Translations under genes and position numbers: made by a program
Shown here: positions 51,088-63,561 of the stretch, piece by piece
How positions within the stretch are numbered: position 1 is the first letter of the stretch
Layout: the number at the start of each line of letters is the position of its first letter
Notes under the pieces: model-generated
Database searches by the model: none
What the model saw: only the letters and a program-made list of their open reading frames with translations
Told to the model about the DNA's origin: nothing
Assembly: GCA_020091685.1 (NCBI GenBank)
Contig: CM034599.1
Location: 33,023,920-33,087,919, forward strand
DNA: 64,000 bases
Direction of reading: 5' to 3'
Source: Lutjanus erythropterus
Lineage: Eukaryota > Chordata > Actinopteri > Lutjaniformes > Lutjanidae

Positions 51088-51120
<33 letters not shown>
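51088..51120. repeat. (AC)16 microsatellite
   Basis: Perfect CA repeat of 33 nt, 650 nt before a GT repeat that is its complement. Confidence 0.97.
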
Positions 51121-51123
<3 letters not shown>

Positions 51124-51768
51124 GTCATACACACTAATGTGCTCCAAAGCAGATACACACGCCTCTCCACTCTGAAGCACTTGAGCACTTGAGGGAGCTG
51201 CTGCAGCTAAACACAAACTTACACGGAGCACAGGGAAGGCTTGGCCACTAATTGCAGCCCTCAGGCTAGAATTTTAGCCAGGTGCTGTGGAATCATGGAA
51301 GTTACAGGTAACGTTGAGAAAGTCTCAATTTAAAGCTACTTCGGCTTGGTCTTCATCACCTAAATGACCCAAGATGTGGCGTTATGTAACATGCAGATTC
51401 TCCTTGTGTCGCTGTTGCTGTCCTGTCTTGCATGAACGCCGAATGAGCAGATTTGTTAGTGGCGATGGAGATGGGGTTTCCATAGCAACCCTAGTACTAC
51501 CATCATCTACTCTTTCATCTCTGCGTATTGTCTACATCAATAGATAGAGCAGTTTTGGCATGTCTGTTGCATTTTGTGTGGTGGAGATATGGGAGGTCGT
51601 GGGAGAGAAAAGAAGACAAAGATGGTGGGAGAAGGCGAGAAAGGAAAGAAGAAAAAGAGAGAAGAGGAACAGGGAGAGAAAATAAATGTTCTCTCAGCAC
51701 AGCAGCAGGCCCCTCTGTATCTGTTCTCCATCTGCAGCCAACTTAATAGCAGAATCCAGACATATATC

Positions 51769-51772
<4 letters not shown>

Positions 51773-51820
<48 letters not shown>
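51773..51820. repeat. (GT)n microsatellite, about 24 units
   Basis: GT repeat with one interruption (tatgt) near its end. Confidence 0.97.
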
Positions 51821-51822
<2 letters not shown>

Positions 51823-53383
51823 AGTATGTAGGATGCAGAGGAGTCAGGCAGCTTCAGCTTCATGGCTGACTGTGTAAATGCACAGCAGAGTAGAACAGGC
51901 TCCAAACCTGCATTCACATCAGGTGGAAATGGGAAAGATTTCCATGTTTATGACATATGATGGTTCACGTGATCGGACAGCTCAGCATGGTGGCAGTGTA
52001 GTTCCTCACACTCGACAGATAAACCAGAGAACTGTCCAGAATCACAGTGAAATTCCACTCTCCTTCTTGCATGTTTTTTCCTTCCCTCTCTGTTTCATGC
52101 AGTTGGTTAATTTATGTTTAAATGTGGCTCTTATTCATCCTCGATAAGAATGCCAGTTCACAAGATCTGAGCGGCATCTGACCCGTGTCTGACCCTGAAC
52201 AACGGTGGGTCATCTGACACATGTTGATTCGGATAGGCCGCCAATACAGGTTTGGCCTGAGTTGCTGTGTCAGTCTGAATAAGGTGCTGTTGTGCTTCTC
52301 TCTAGACCGTAGATTTCACCTGTGCTGGTGAGCATTCAGACTCAAATCATCCCGGCAAACCCCCTACAGTCCAACTTTCAACTGTGCTTTTCTTCTGAAC
52401 CCAAAACAAACCCATACTGGTAACACCAACAAAACAATAAGAGAATTATCAAAAGTAATACTACATAATAAAACAATCACTTGCTAACAAAACATTATAA
52501 AGGCATGCAAGTAGGGGAACAATTTGAGCACCAGCTTACATATAATTTGGGCCAAATAGTGCTGAGGAAGGGTTTTATGATTGCAGAGTTGGTTGTGTTT
52601 GGGGATCTAACTATTTTAGATCTAGATTTGCTATTAACACACACTTAACTTGGTTACTGCGACAGCTGTTTAGTATTTACACAGAGAGTATGCTGATCTC
52701 ATTTTATAGTCTGCGACCCATCTGCCCCTCCAGAAACAGTCAACCTAGGGGAAACACTGAGACTGTGATCCAAGACTTCCACGATCTACTTTTCAGGTGC
52801 TGTATTTAATGTCTTCTTACTTACTTTTTTCCAAACACACATAATAAACAAAGCAACTAAGCATTCGCTTCTCTGTATTGCTTCTTGAAAGTAAACTCAG
52901 GTTTTAATGACCATTTTGAAACCTGTGTAGTATCTCTAATGCAATATTGTGTTTTAATGGTGCAACTGGAGAAATGAATGAAAGAAAGTCTGGTTATGAT
53001 CTACAGGCAATTTCAAAATGGAGAAAAAAGGATTACAGTTTGTGGATAATTATGACTGCAGTTAAATAGATTGTGATATTTTTTTGGCCGGATGAAGGTT
53101 AAAAATACCGTGTAAGGTTAATGCACTTCCTTACTTTGAACAGCAAAGTTCAGCTGAGATGACACATATTACATGTAATGTATTTTTTGGCTTTCAGAAA
53201 AGCTAAATAGTACAACCTGTAAAAGTTTTACAACTTTTGACACAAATGGTATTCATGTCACATTTAAGTCTGAAGCTGGTAATTAAGATAATTCCCTCAT
53301 AAAGTGAACACAGCATAATAGTGATGATGAAGAGAGGTGGCACTAATTGAAAAATATCAGCAGGATTCTGACTTATTTTGGTC

Positions 53384-53406
53384 ATATATATGTATATATA
53401 TATATA
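53384..53406. repeat. (AT)n tract
   Basis: AT-alternating tract with one tg interruption. Confidence 0.9.
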
Positions 53407-55343
53407 AGCTATACTATCTCCACCTGGACTCTAAAATGTTTGGTGACAATATTGTTTTCAAGTGCAGTCACACATATTGTTATTCAGATGAGTGCACATG
53501 ACTGGCCTGACTGAAAATAGAATTTACTTTATCCTCCCAGTCCATTTTGTTAGACCTAACAGCACCTTGATTTGTGACATGCCTGAGCCAGACATAGAAA
53601 CACTGTAGCCAGACTTGGGCACAGCACAAAGCAGAGAGAGAGCCTGGACCTCCAAGTGCCCTGTGTGGCTTCGTGCACAGATGAGCAATCGGCGCTACAT
53701 GACAACTCTGTCTAAACATCGGCCAATATTAGCTTTGAAAGCCATTTGTGGCAAGTTGTTATGAAAGGCTTTTTCATACCCTACACAAGTCGAAAAGTGA
53801 CACATCTTGTCAATATGTTTTTCATCCAAAGGGAAATAACATCTCCACCTGACAGAGATTCTAATATAAACTAACGCCATCACCTCAGGCCCTGAAACAC
53901 TATTACATTAGCACGAAGAACATTGGAAACAAACAACAAGAGCATTACCACTGTTGATCCACTGAGAGGCTGGATTGCTGCGAGGCACATTCTTGAGCGA
54001 ACCACAGAAAACTTAATACAGCTATGGCTCAAGAGTGGGAGACCCACTGGCTCTGTGTTTCCGTCCAAAGTTCAGGGGTTGTAGCTGGGCAGATGGAGCA
54101 TTTCCGATGGACTTTGTTAAAGAAGTGCTTGGACGTTTCAGACACTTTGATGTCAGTTTTGTCAGCGTGTTCTTGCTACCGGTGTTGATGTGTCCTCTCT
54201 GGACTAAAAGCCCACAGCAGGACTTCATTGGCCTATCAGCACAGGAAAGAGGAAGTACTCCCCTGTCACTGCAGAAGCAGCTTGCTTAAAAAGGCTCCTA
54301 TTGTGCTAAATGGTAGGAAATGAGCTTTCATGGACAAGACTTTTGGTAGCACTGGAGCAGGATCCCTGTTGTGAAATGGCAAGATGGAGGGAGGAGGGAA
54401 GGGACGGGTCTGTGCTGCATGTTCGCCTTGTGCCTTCAGCGATATCTCTCCCTCTCTGTCCACTCTGTCTTTCCCCACCTCCCTCCCCCGTCTCTCAAAC
54501 CACCCCATCACACCAGGGCATCTTTGTGGCCCAGAGCTGATGGGTAGCTGTCCAAGAGATGGGCCAGTTGCCACCTTCGGCCTCTCTTTGTCAACATCCA
54601 ACAAACTAAGGCCAAACCACTGTGTGGGTATGCTAATGTGGGGTGCCCTGGGGCTGCCTATAGAGATGCCAATCTGCGGCAGGGGCCAACCGGGTACGAG
54701 AGGAGAAAATTAAGCTTTGACTCCTGGACCCTGTCAGTCTGAAAGGGTGACCAGGGGGTGAACGGCCTTTGCAACCTGGCAGTGCACTCTGTTTTGGCTC
54801 CGCTTGTCTCCAAGTCTGTCAGGAGGGCTGTGGAGAGAAAGGGAATGCGAGCTTCCATCACATGTTGTCCCTCCGGCTTAGAATGAGGACACTTGTGTGT
54901 TTTAAATCAGTTGAATCACACATGGGTCAAATTTTATTTGCAGTAGTGTTTGTTTTTGGTGTAACCTGCTTGGAGTAGTAGAATTTCACAGTGGTTTGCC
55001 ACAATAGAAACAATTCCAGAAAGCAGCATCAGAGAATTTGAAAGTCAATAAGTCTCCTTTTTTGTGATTCATACCCAGCATTGGCATGCATCTCGTGCCC
55101 AGGGCTGATTATATTCACACCTGACATTAAAATACATCTCCAGAATCCAAATGGAATGAAAATTTATCAGCCCACTCAATGCATGTCATCTCCTCTACCT
55201 GTACCTACAGTCGAGAATCGACAGTAAAGATGAATGTACCCATTACCAAGGATGCTGGCATCTATTCTTAACAAATATGGCTCTACCTAAACTGATTTAT
55301 GTGCATGCAATTACTCCATTGAAACAAGTCAGTGAAGTTCATG

Positions 55344-56102
55344 GGTAACACTTTATTTGAAGTCAATACACTGTCATAATCATGTCATTACACCTGTCTT
55401 GTTTGTGACTCATTATTATCAATTATGTCATTTTTGATGCAAAGTCAGCATTGTTTCAGATGTCTTTTTTTATGACAACTTGACAATGAACAAGATGTAA
55501 CATAGTCTGTCTGTAATCGCACAATACTGACACTGGAAAATATTCAGGAAATAAAAGAATAAAAGAATTTGACAGTGTAATAAAAAAAATAATGACATCT
55601 TTATGACATGTCCATAATGTACCACTTTCATTTCACACTAATGATGGTCTCATGATGACCAGTGTCACAACCATATGACAGTAAATAATGAATGTTAAAA
55701 CACAAAGCTAAGCAGTTTCATTAAGTTTGATAATCTCAAGTTGTCATAACAAAGTCACTGACAGCTTATGTTTTTTTTGTGTTGGTTTATGTCAAGTTGT
55801 CATAACAAAGACAGTATTGGCTTGATTAATGTCAAGTTGTCATGACAGAGACATTTTTTTTCTTGGGTAATGCCATGTTGTCGTAATGAAATACATTATT
55901 GGTTTAATTAATGTCAAGTTGTCAAAACAAAGACATCTCAAGCGATGTCAATTTTGCATTAAAAATGACGTAACTGTCCATATGACACTTAATGACAGTG
56001 ATTAACACTCATAAAGACCTTCACTTTCATGACAGGTATAAAGACATGGTTATGACAGTCTTGCACACTACTAAACTAAAGTTTAGTAATTAAAGTGTTA
56101 CC
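55344..56102. mobile_element. TIR element, about 760 nt (ggtaacacttta ends)
   Basis: The left end is ggtaacactttatttgaag and the right end is ttaaagtgttacc, giving inverted termini of about 11 nt with one mismatch region. The interior repeats the words gtcataa, tgacagt and ttgtcataacaaag. There is no transposase frame. It is probably a non-autonomous DNA element. Confidence 0.7.
55736..55953. repeat. internal tandem array, unit about 41 bp
   Basis: Units begin near 55736, 55792, 55832, 55873 and 55914 with tcaagttgtcataacaaaga or close variants. The spacing is 56, 40, 41 and 41 nt. The array is internal to the TIR element. Confidence 0.8.
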
Positions 56103-57835
56103 ACTTTATGTATTTTTGCTTGCGGTGGTAAAAAGAAAAAACGGGTCACTTCTTGAGCAATTTGTGGTCATATTATTGACAATTTGACTTGTCATTAAAA
56201 AAAAACATAATGTGGCCCGGTGAAATACTCCAGAGCTGATCTGGCTCTATTTACAGATGGTTTACATGCATTATGGCCTGTCCAATTATAATTATCTGTC
56301 ATGCGCTGGAATAATGACACTGTCTGTAAACTCCATCCATCTGGTGCTCTTTTAAGCAACTTACAAAAAAAAGAAAAGCATTATTTGCAAACACTGTATG
56401 ACTCAAGGCAGAAGTGTTGAAGGCATTTCTCATGCCCCTGGGAACTCTGCCAATTTACTTGTTTTGTTTACGTGGCTCCACCGCTCACCTTTTGGTTTCT
56501 AATGAACCCGAGAGAGTCACGACCATCATTATAGCGGTGTCACACCACTTTTAATGATGTGCTGTTTTAGCCATCGGCCCGCCACGGCTCTGCCCTGTGA
56601 CAGCATTCATTAGCACTATAGCACTCTTCTATACGCCAGCGTGTACTTATATAAAGATACTTTTACATAAGAAGGGTGCCGGCGGGGTTAAATGTGCATG
56701 AGTTACAGATGTGGAATGAGACTAGGAGACTCGAGGACTCGAGGCTTCCCCACTGGAATGGCCTCATTTATTTATGTATGTGTTTCATAGTGGGAGAATG
56801 AGACCCTGTGGTCAGCGCCGCTCTGCAAGTATTTCTCTTCTTTTTCTTACTCAGTCATCCATGTCTCTGTCTTTCTGTGACACGTAGAGACTGAATAATG
56901 AGAGTAACGGCAGAGAGAAGCTCCTTCTCCTATGGTACTGGACATCACCTGCATTGCAATTAACCAGAAGTGAGGAGTGCAAAGGTCGGAGGCTGTGTGT
57001 TATTACAATACACCCATTCTTGAGAACTAGGAGGAATCATATCCTACCAAAAAAAGTATAAGAATAATTACTACGAACACTCTAAATCTAATTATTTGCT
57101 GAAAATATATTCTTTGAGAGATTGTATATATGAAATGTATATTATTTCCAAAATATTTTTGGTCAGCTGTATTTTCTTTTAAATTCTAAACTTGCGTTGT
57201 GCCACAAAACATTCTGGTTCCAGACAAGAATTCAGGACTAATTAAAAAATGTGTTAAAAATCTTCAAATTCTAAAACTAACAATACCTACTGATAATATA
57301 GGCGTAAAAATGTGTTATTATAATCATCTTTGTTTCCGTCAACTCCGTCAGATTTTCAGAAAAACATGATTTAATCAGGCATAAAGAGGTTAAGCTATAC
57401 CTTAAGGACCCCTGTCTCATTTCCTGGTTGGAAAAGGTGGGAATACTGCTCAAGCACTGATAAACCTGATTGTATTTTTTGACAAGTTCATTAAATAGTG
57501 TTGCAGTTGGATGTGTCTCAGCCATAACACGTCACCTCCATAGCCCTTCTAAATCAAAGCTAAATAAGAATTGTGGTTTATAACTGTGTATTTTGATTAG
57601 CATGAAGAGAGACTCTTTGCAACTTTAAAAAATGAAACAGCTACTTACTGTGACTATGCTGTGAAATGAAAAAAAGCAACATTTTGCTAACTCCGTCAGG
57701 TATTTCATCTGATGGAGTGATATGATATCTTATTTATGATGAAGACAAATTACATTATCAACAGAAATTGTAAGTGTACAACATTGTAATGGTATTTGTT
57801 TCTTGAATAAAACTTTTTGTATTATACAGCTATTT

Positions 57836-58445
57836 AAAGGAACGATATATAGCGATCGCATGTGCAAAAATTGTCCAAATAGTGAGTTAGAGCCATACAC
57901 TGTACTTGTAATCCTGTTTAATATATGATGTATGGTTGAAGTGATTTGTTTCCCACAGCCCCCTCCTCCCCAGACACATGCAGGTTGTGGGAGCTTAGCA
58001 GGAGCGCAGGATGCATCATAAACTGACAGTAACAAGCGCCAACAAGTCTTCCACTGTAAGATGATCAGCTGTTTATGTGTTGACTGTCTGTCAGTGTAAA
58101 GCAATGTAAATGTTAAGCCTGTTATCCTGAAAACAAAAGCCCACTGCTCTGAAATAAAACACTCACAGGATGATGAGTTAAGTGGCTGCCTGACTCACTG
58201 CCTGCCAAACTCCATTAACATTTTGGTCAATTTAACAGTTAAAAACATCGACACCTTCTAGATTATAAATGATTTCTTACAACTCATAAACAGACACTTA
58301 CTCATTGGCAAAAATGCAGCTCTAATTAATGTGAAACGGACATAGAAAACAGTTCCGTCTTGGTCATTTTATGAATTATTACAGTACATATTTTTCAGAT
58401 TTCTCCTTTAAGTAATCTTGTGATTAATGCAACAAAAACATGAAA
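57836..58445. repeat. dispersed repeat family I, copy 2 (longer)
   Basis: It shares gaaaacaaaagcccactgct, caaactccattaacattttg, ctcataaacagacactta and tttttcagatttctccttta with the copy at 46676-47195. Its upstream part begins near aaaggaacgatatatagcga. Confidence 0.6.
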
Positions 58446-58767
58446 TATTTCCTACATGTTTTCTATTATAATTCTATGACTTTTTGTGTGGAGTTGACAA
58501 AATTACTCAGCTACAAAAAAGGCCAATTAATTAAAAAATTGACCTATTACAAGGCCAAGAGTTTAATCTTTTAAAATATATTTTCTCAGAGGAATAAAAA
58601 TCAACCCCCCTCTCAAAATACATCTTTGTCCCGATTCTCAAGACTGAGTGAATATATAACGTAGAATGACTATGAAAGAGCAAAAAGCTGTTACAGAAAA
58701 ATGACATGACACGAGGATGACATATAGAGTTTTTTTTGTACTTTGTAGTTTGTTTTCGGCTTTTTTC

Positions 58768-58992
58768 TCAGCTGCCACTCTCTTTATCTTCCTCCATCTC
58801 GCTCCAGTCTTTCACACCGCTGTAAAACTCCCCCATGAGTTGTAGAAAGTGATACACCATCATGTCCCCCTGATTCGATGGAAGCGCTGTGCGCTGGAAA
58901 TGGAGCAGCAGATAAATGGAGATAGTGCGGCGCTTGTTGTAGATGGAGGAAGAGGCCCTGTACGTGTTGTAGGCAGACCGGATCGATGAACA
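58768..58992 (-). CDS. unidentified exon-like reading frame with stop (terminal exon or retro-fragment)
   Basis: On the - strand an open frame of 74 codons ends at TGA (58768-58770). It includes SIRSAYNTYRASSSIYNKRR, TISIYLLLHFQRTALPSNQG and then DMMVYHFLQLMGEFYSGVKD, with an acidic end WSEMEEDKESGS. About 51 of 74 third positions are G or C, in an AT-rich neighbourhood, and codon use looks genuine. An in-frame stop at 58993-58995 means it must start at a splice site (the best AG is at 58958-58959, after ctacaacacgtac) or be a truncated copy. ATTAAA on the same strand at 58562-58567 could be a polyadenylation signal. I do not recognise the protein. It may be the last exon of a neighbouring or nested gene. 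Confidence 0.4.
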   Translation of the reverse strand, partial: CSSIRSAYNTYRASSSIYNKRRTISIYLLLHFQRTALPSNQGDMMVYHFLQLMGEFYSGVKDWSEMEEDKESGS

Positions 58993-59581
58993 TCACTTTT
59001 TGACATGACCGGAGCGAGGGGGCTCGGCGTGTTTGTGGATTTTGTGTGCGCACGTACGGAGGTGTTTGCAGAGGTGTGTATCCAGTTCTGCTCAAATGCA
59101 GCCAACTATCCTTGAGGAAAGGCAGATGGCTGAGAGAATTGAGTCAGTGAGGTGTTTGTCTGAGTCTGAGAGAGGAGTCTTCATTATGTTCACATGCATG
59201 TATGAGTGTGTTTGTCTCTTCCTCATCCGTCACTTAATCCATTATCATTTACTGGCCTGTCACACTGCTACACCTTGGCTTTAATTGCAGCCAATAGTGA
59301 AGCTACTTGAATCAAATGAAAGCTTTAGCTCTGCGCCAAGCATCACTCAATCACTTCCACTTAACTTTGTTTCTAACCCAGTTTTCACGCACTGCAGCGC
59401 CACAAAGCCCCTTCTCTTCACTTCCCGGGCACTAATTGAGCTTCACCTCAATTGCAGGAGTTGTCACCATCGTCTCCTGCTTTGAAAAGTAACCTGCTGC
59501 TCCTCCCCTTTCACCTCATTTAGAGATGAGCATAAATCTCCCGAGCATTTTGCATGCATGTTACACACTGTGCACATTTAT

Positions 59582-59587
59582 TTGTGT

Positions 59588-59624
<37 letters not shown>
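59582..59624. repeat. (TG)n microsatellite
   Basis: About 20 TG units with one interruption (tatg). Confidence 0.97.
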
Positions 59625-59625
<1 letters not shown>

Positions 59626-60585
59626 AGAAACAAAGCTGGGAGTCTACGTGTGTTGGTGTGTACTTTTGTCCCTCAGCACGCTTTATGAAGCAGAGCCCAG
59701 CGGGAGTCTTGTAAGGGGGCCACAGTTGTGTGTGATGTTTGCCACGCCAACACACAAGCAGGGGAAGTAGACATGCTGTGCTCAGCTCACTGGGAGTTGG
59801 CACTAACATTAATTACACTATAATGTATTCATTTATAGATTTTCTTCTATTTTTGTATCATCGGCTAGGTTTATGTGTGCGTGGACAGAAAAAGTTTTGC
59901 CAGCCTGGAAGTTCTAGATACAAAGAAATTTGTATTTCAAAAATTGTCTGAAATTAATTTAATTGAAATTGTTCATACTAATTTAATCAGTGCGACTGAC
60001 TTAACCCACTGTGAGCAGTTCTTGAAAGAGAAATTTTGGGGTATGAAAAAGAAAAGCAAATTATTTCAGCAAAACATTACAGGAGGTTTGAATTTGACTT
60101 TAAAACTAAAAAAAAGTGAGTGAAGACATTTGTCTTGCAATTATGAAATTTCTCACCTTCTGTTTTTTACAGGTTGGAAGAGGTCTTTAGCTGCTTTCAT
60201 GCACATTTTTGTATAGTTTTTTTCATGCTCAAATAGGTCCTATTCATTTCAAGATAATCTTGCATTTTTAATACACTGCCTGTGTATGACAGCTATAGTG
60301 GCTAGTTACCTGTGCAGATGCAGAAAACATGTGATCAACTTATAAATTGTGATCAGTTGTTGTAGATTTTACTTCACAGTATTAAAGAAGTTAGAATAAC
60401 TTCAACCTCAGTCAACTTGAATATGAAAATGCTAATGCTTATGCTTATTTTCCAGGGGCCATTCTACTTACACTTAAGTACTTTAACTTTTGATACTTTG
60501 TGGCCACTTTAGGACATGATCAAGTTTTGACTCAACCTGTCAAACTTCTTTGTAAACAGTTGCTTTTTGAGATGTGATAATGTCC

Positions 60586-60860
60586 ACATGATGAATCTAA
60601 TATTCACTCTCCTTCTAGCTCTGGTCTTGTTTCCACCAACTAAATATCAGATTCTTTGGCACCTGAATGCTTCACTGTGATCACTGGCTAGTAGCTATCT
60701 GTTGTTTGGTGCCACGCAGGTAGTTTATTCAAGCATTTTTATTGTAAATGGCTGCCTGCTTCTACTGGAGGTGATACTGATGAGAGCGGTAAGAGTGAAC
60801 CACAACAGTTAAGTTGCAGGTGTGCCACAGAGCTGAAGGGGGCTGCAGAGTTTAGTGATA
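60586..60860. repeat. dispersed repeat family J, copy 2
   Basis: It has ccacatgatgaatctaatat, tcactctccttctagctctg and gctagtagctatctgttgtt, and near the end gagctgaaggggctgcagag. It is a diverged counterpart of 35641-35960. Confidence 0.5.
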
Positions 60861-63070
60861 ATTTTCTGTTTTTTCCACCAATTTAGCTCTGATTCATGAC
60901 CTGGAACTGATAAAAATTGAACCGCGGTGCTATCTAGTGAACCAGCAGTCCACCAGTTTTGAGTGGAATCATTGTAATCAAAGATGTCATCAATAGAGGA
61001 AGCTGTATAACGCAGGCAAACCTGCTATTTTTTGTTTCAAATGGGTAGCAGCTTTTCGGGTTCTGAATCAATTTATTCTTGGTGAAGATGCTCTGAACAG
61101 TTCATAATTAGGTGCATCAACCTGAATGAGGTCATTTTAGTATGTCAACTTCTGCCTTAAGAAAGGATCTGAATACTTCCAGTACTGGTGACCGAGGCTG
61201 TATCATATCTGACTGTTACTAGCTGTGTGCTCTGTTGATGCCTCAGTGCTTTGTGCTTAAAACTAAAAAAGAAGTGCATTTCTCATATACAGTTCACACT
61301 CCACTACTGGATGCATCTGTATTTAAGTAATCTCATCATGTTTGCAGTCTGTCATAGAATATAGGGCTGTGCGTTGCCCTGAGCAAAGCCAAGGTCATGT
61401 CACACTGACAGCTCATCTCCCCTTCTGAATTGTGATTCTGCCTAACAAACTGACAACTAGCAGGCCAGAAGGCTAGCAAGAGATGACAACAAGAACAACA
61501 CTACAGTATATGGTTGCCAACAGAGTTGACCGAGCCAGTGCTGTTAGCAGAGACCTAAGGCACTTGGTGCTGACATTAAGCCCCCCCTCCCCTAAAGACG
61601 CTGAGTGAAAGCTCTGCCAGAGATATTCTCTGGCTCAACAGCGAGAAATTCCACTAAGGATAAAGGAATTAGTTTAAAGGCCCAGTGAATTTTCCCTCCA
61701 CTCTCATCCTCTTTTGTTGAACAGTACATGTCTTTTTTTTGTCTCCAGTCCCTCATTTGTAAAACGCCAATTTCATAAGTCACTTCAGTCGGTTGCCAAG
61801 CCAAGACCACAGGAATTACAAGATGGAGGAAATGTGTATTTGCAGATTATATTACAAAAATGCTCTCATAAAAGGCACAGTCTTAGAGTGCAGGCAAACT
61901 TGGCAACAAAGGTTCAACATGGCTGACATTTCGTGCAGAGAGAATCTGCTGTGGAGATGAAGTGTCTGTCAACAGGACTGCCTGCAAGATGGTCTCCAGT
62001 TTGCTGAGTGTGCACCCAGTAGGCCCAGAAATATGAGGAGCATGCAGAATGTTGCTGAGTGTCTGGTTTGCAGACTCTTCCCTCTTGCGTAGCCCCCGAG
62101 AAAACCTATTGATTTGATTCATGCTGTAGCGCACGGTTACAGCCGGGGCCTTTTGCACGACGACGACTCCTGCTGCTTCTTTGAAAAGTAAGTTCAAGGC
62201 TTCTCATGCAGCACCTTCTGTAACATCCTCACGACCTGGCAGTTCCTCCCACACGCAGTCTGGAGCGGGCTTGGCATGATCTCGGGGAGAAACGCCACAG
62301 GGATAAGAACCCTGCTCTTTGAGTGTTAACAACTATGTAGCTGTGTCTGAATCTGGCAATCTCAGAGCGCGCCCAGGCTTCCGCTCTCTGCAAAATTACG
62401 GGTGTGAGATGTGGATTTAGAGGCACAAATGTCAGTTTGTTGGTTTCCGTTGTACCTCACAAAGCACACAAATGACACTCTTCCTTCTTTCACTGTTTTC
62501 TTTTCTTCTACTCAGAAAAGTAAGTCAATAAAAAAGGAGACATTACCTTAAGATGCCCTCTTAACGGTTTTGATTCTGCTTTTATACTTGGACCCAACTC
62601 ACACTCATATTACAAAAAGAATCTTTTTCTACATCTCAAAAATGCATTGTGGGCCTTGTCAGCCCTGGTGCATCAATCAAATAGGGTTACTATATATCCC
62701 TGCCCACATAATACCGGGGTTTTCAAATAGAACCTTGGAAATTCTGGCCTCAGAAGACATGGGAAGAAACAGTGGGTTATATTTTCTTTAATTTGAGCCC
62801 GGAGGGATAGAAGGAGGATTTGAAATTGCTTGTGTGCTGTTGTAGAGGATAGGAAGGAAGCTGTTGTTGAAATGGTATTTCTGTAAAAGAAGATTTTAGC
62901 CAACAGTTTGAAAAGCGTCAGCTAACTTGTGATCCCGACTCCAGGAGTGTGTTAAAGCCTCGGTGAGTAGCAGCAGATTGTGCCCCCTGTTCAAGCTCTA
63001 TGGCCTTAGTCTTGCTTTGTTTTGATTCCTTACTATAAAGATACTTACAGTCCACTTTTCCACAGATTGA

Positions 63071-63200
63071 TGCAGGGGTTTCCAACCTTTTTCATGCTGC
63101 AGACCCCAAATTTAAGAGGATTTTTTAAAATTATTTTTAGGTTTGAATACATTAAGGTCCTCATAGTCAGTCAATGATAACACATATATCACTTCTAAAA
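63071..63200. repeat. dispersed repeat (ggggtttccaacc type)
   Basis: It starts caggggtttccaaccttttt and continues gctgcagaccccaaatttaa. It is related to the start at 30637. Confidence 0.5.
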
Positions 63201-63293
63201 CTTAGTATTTTATGGTTGCATTTTCTTTCTATGTGACTACTTTGTAAGATTGATGGCAGTGGCAATTTTATTTATACAGTGCGTATCGTTACA

Positions 63294-63440
63294 CATACAG
63301 TACCAGTTTGGACACATCTTCTCATTCAATGTTCTTTCTTTTTCTTTTTTTTTTATAATTTTTTGGAAATTATAGATTCATACTGGAGACATCAAAACTA
63401 TGAAGTATGGAATTATGTGTTAAGAAAAATGTGAAAAGAT
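63294..63440. mobile_element. transposon-derived dispersed repeat (cagtaccagtttggacaca)
   Basis: It has acagtaccagtttggacaca, tctcattcaatgttctttct and agacatcaaaactatgaagt, then ggaattatgtgt. This block order is a widespread fish interspersed repeat that I recognise but do not name formally. Confidence 0.65.
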
Positions 63441-63464
63441 TTTAAGAATCTAAAATATAAAAGG

Positions 63465-63561
63465 CTCTCGCACACTGTCTTCTGCAGTTGCAATTAAAGA
63501 TTTAATAACACCGTTGTTCTTAAAATCTTTGACTGAAAGTGCAGAAGACAGTTTGCGAGTC
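63465..63561. repeat. 97-nt imperfect inverted repeat
   Basis: The left arm ctctcgcacactgtcttctg (from 63465) pairs with the right arm ending cagaagacagtttgcgagtc (to 63561), with few mismatches. The loop contains a second, weaker pair, aaagattt / aaatcttt. Confidence 0.8.

Noticed and set aside
51537-51917. 126-codon open frame (- strand) with a poly-His/Thr run
   Set aside because: The run comes from the GT microsatellite read on the opposite strand, and the rest is low complexity.
54266-54713. Overlapping frames on both strands near 54.3-54.7 kb
   Set aside because: They are mutual shadows across a C-rich stretch, without domains or splice signals that fit.
61883-62197. 104-codon open frame (- strand) in a GC-richer stretch
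   Set aside because: The amino-acid pattern is not obviously protein-like and third-position bias is weak. It has no recognisable domain and no clear splice sites. I leave it unannotated but it is the next candidate after 58768-58992.
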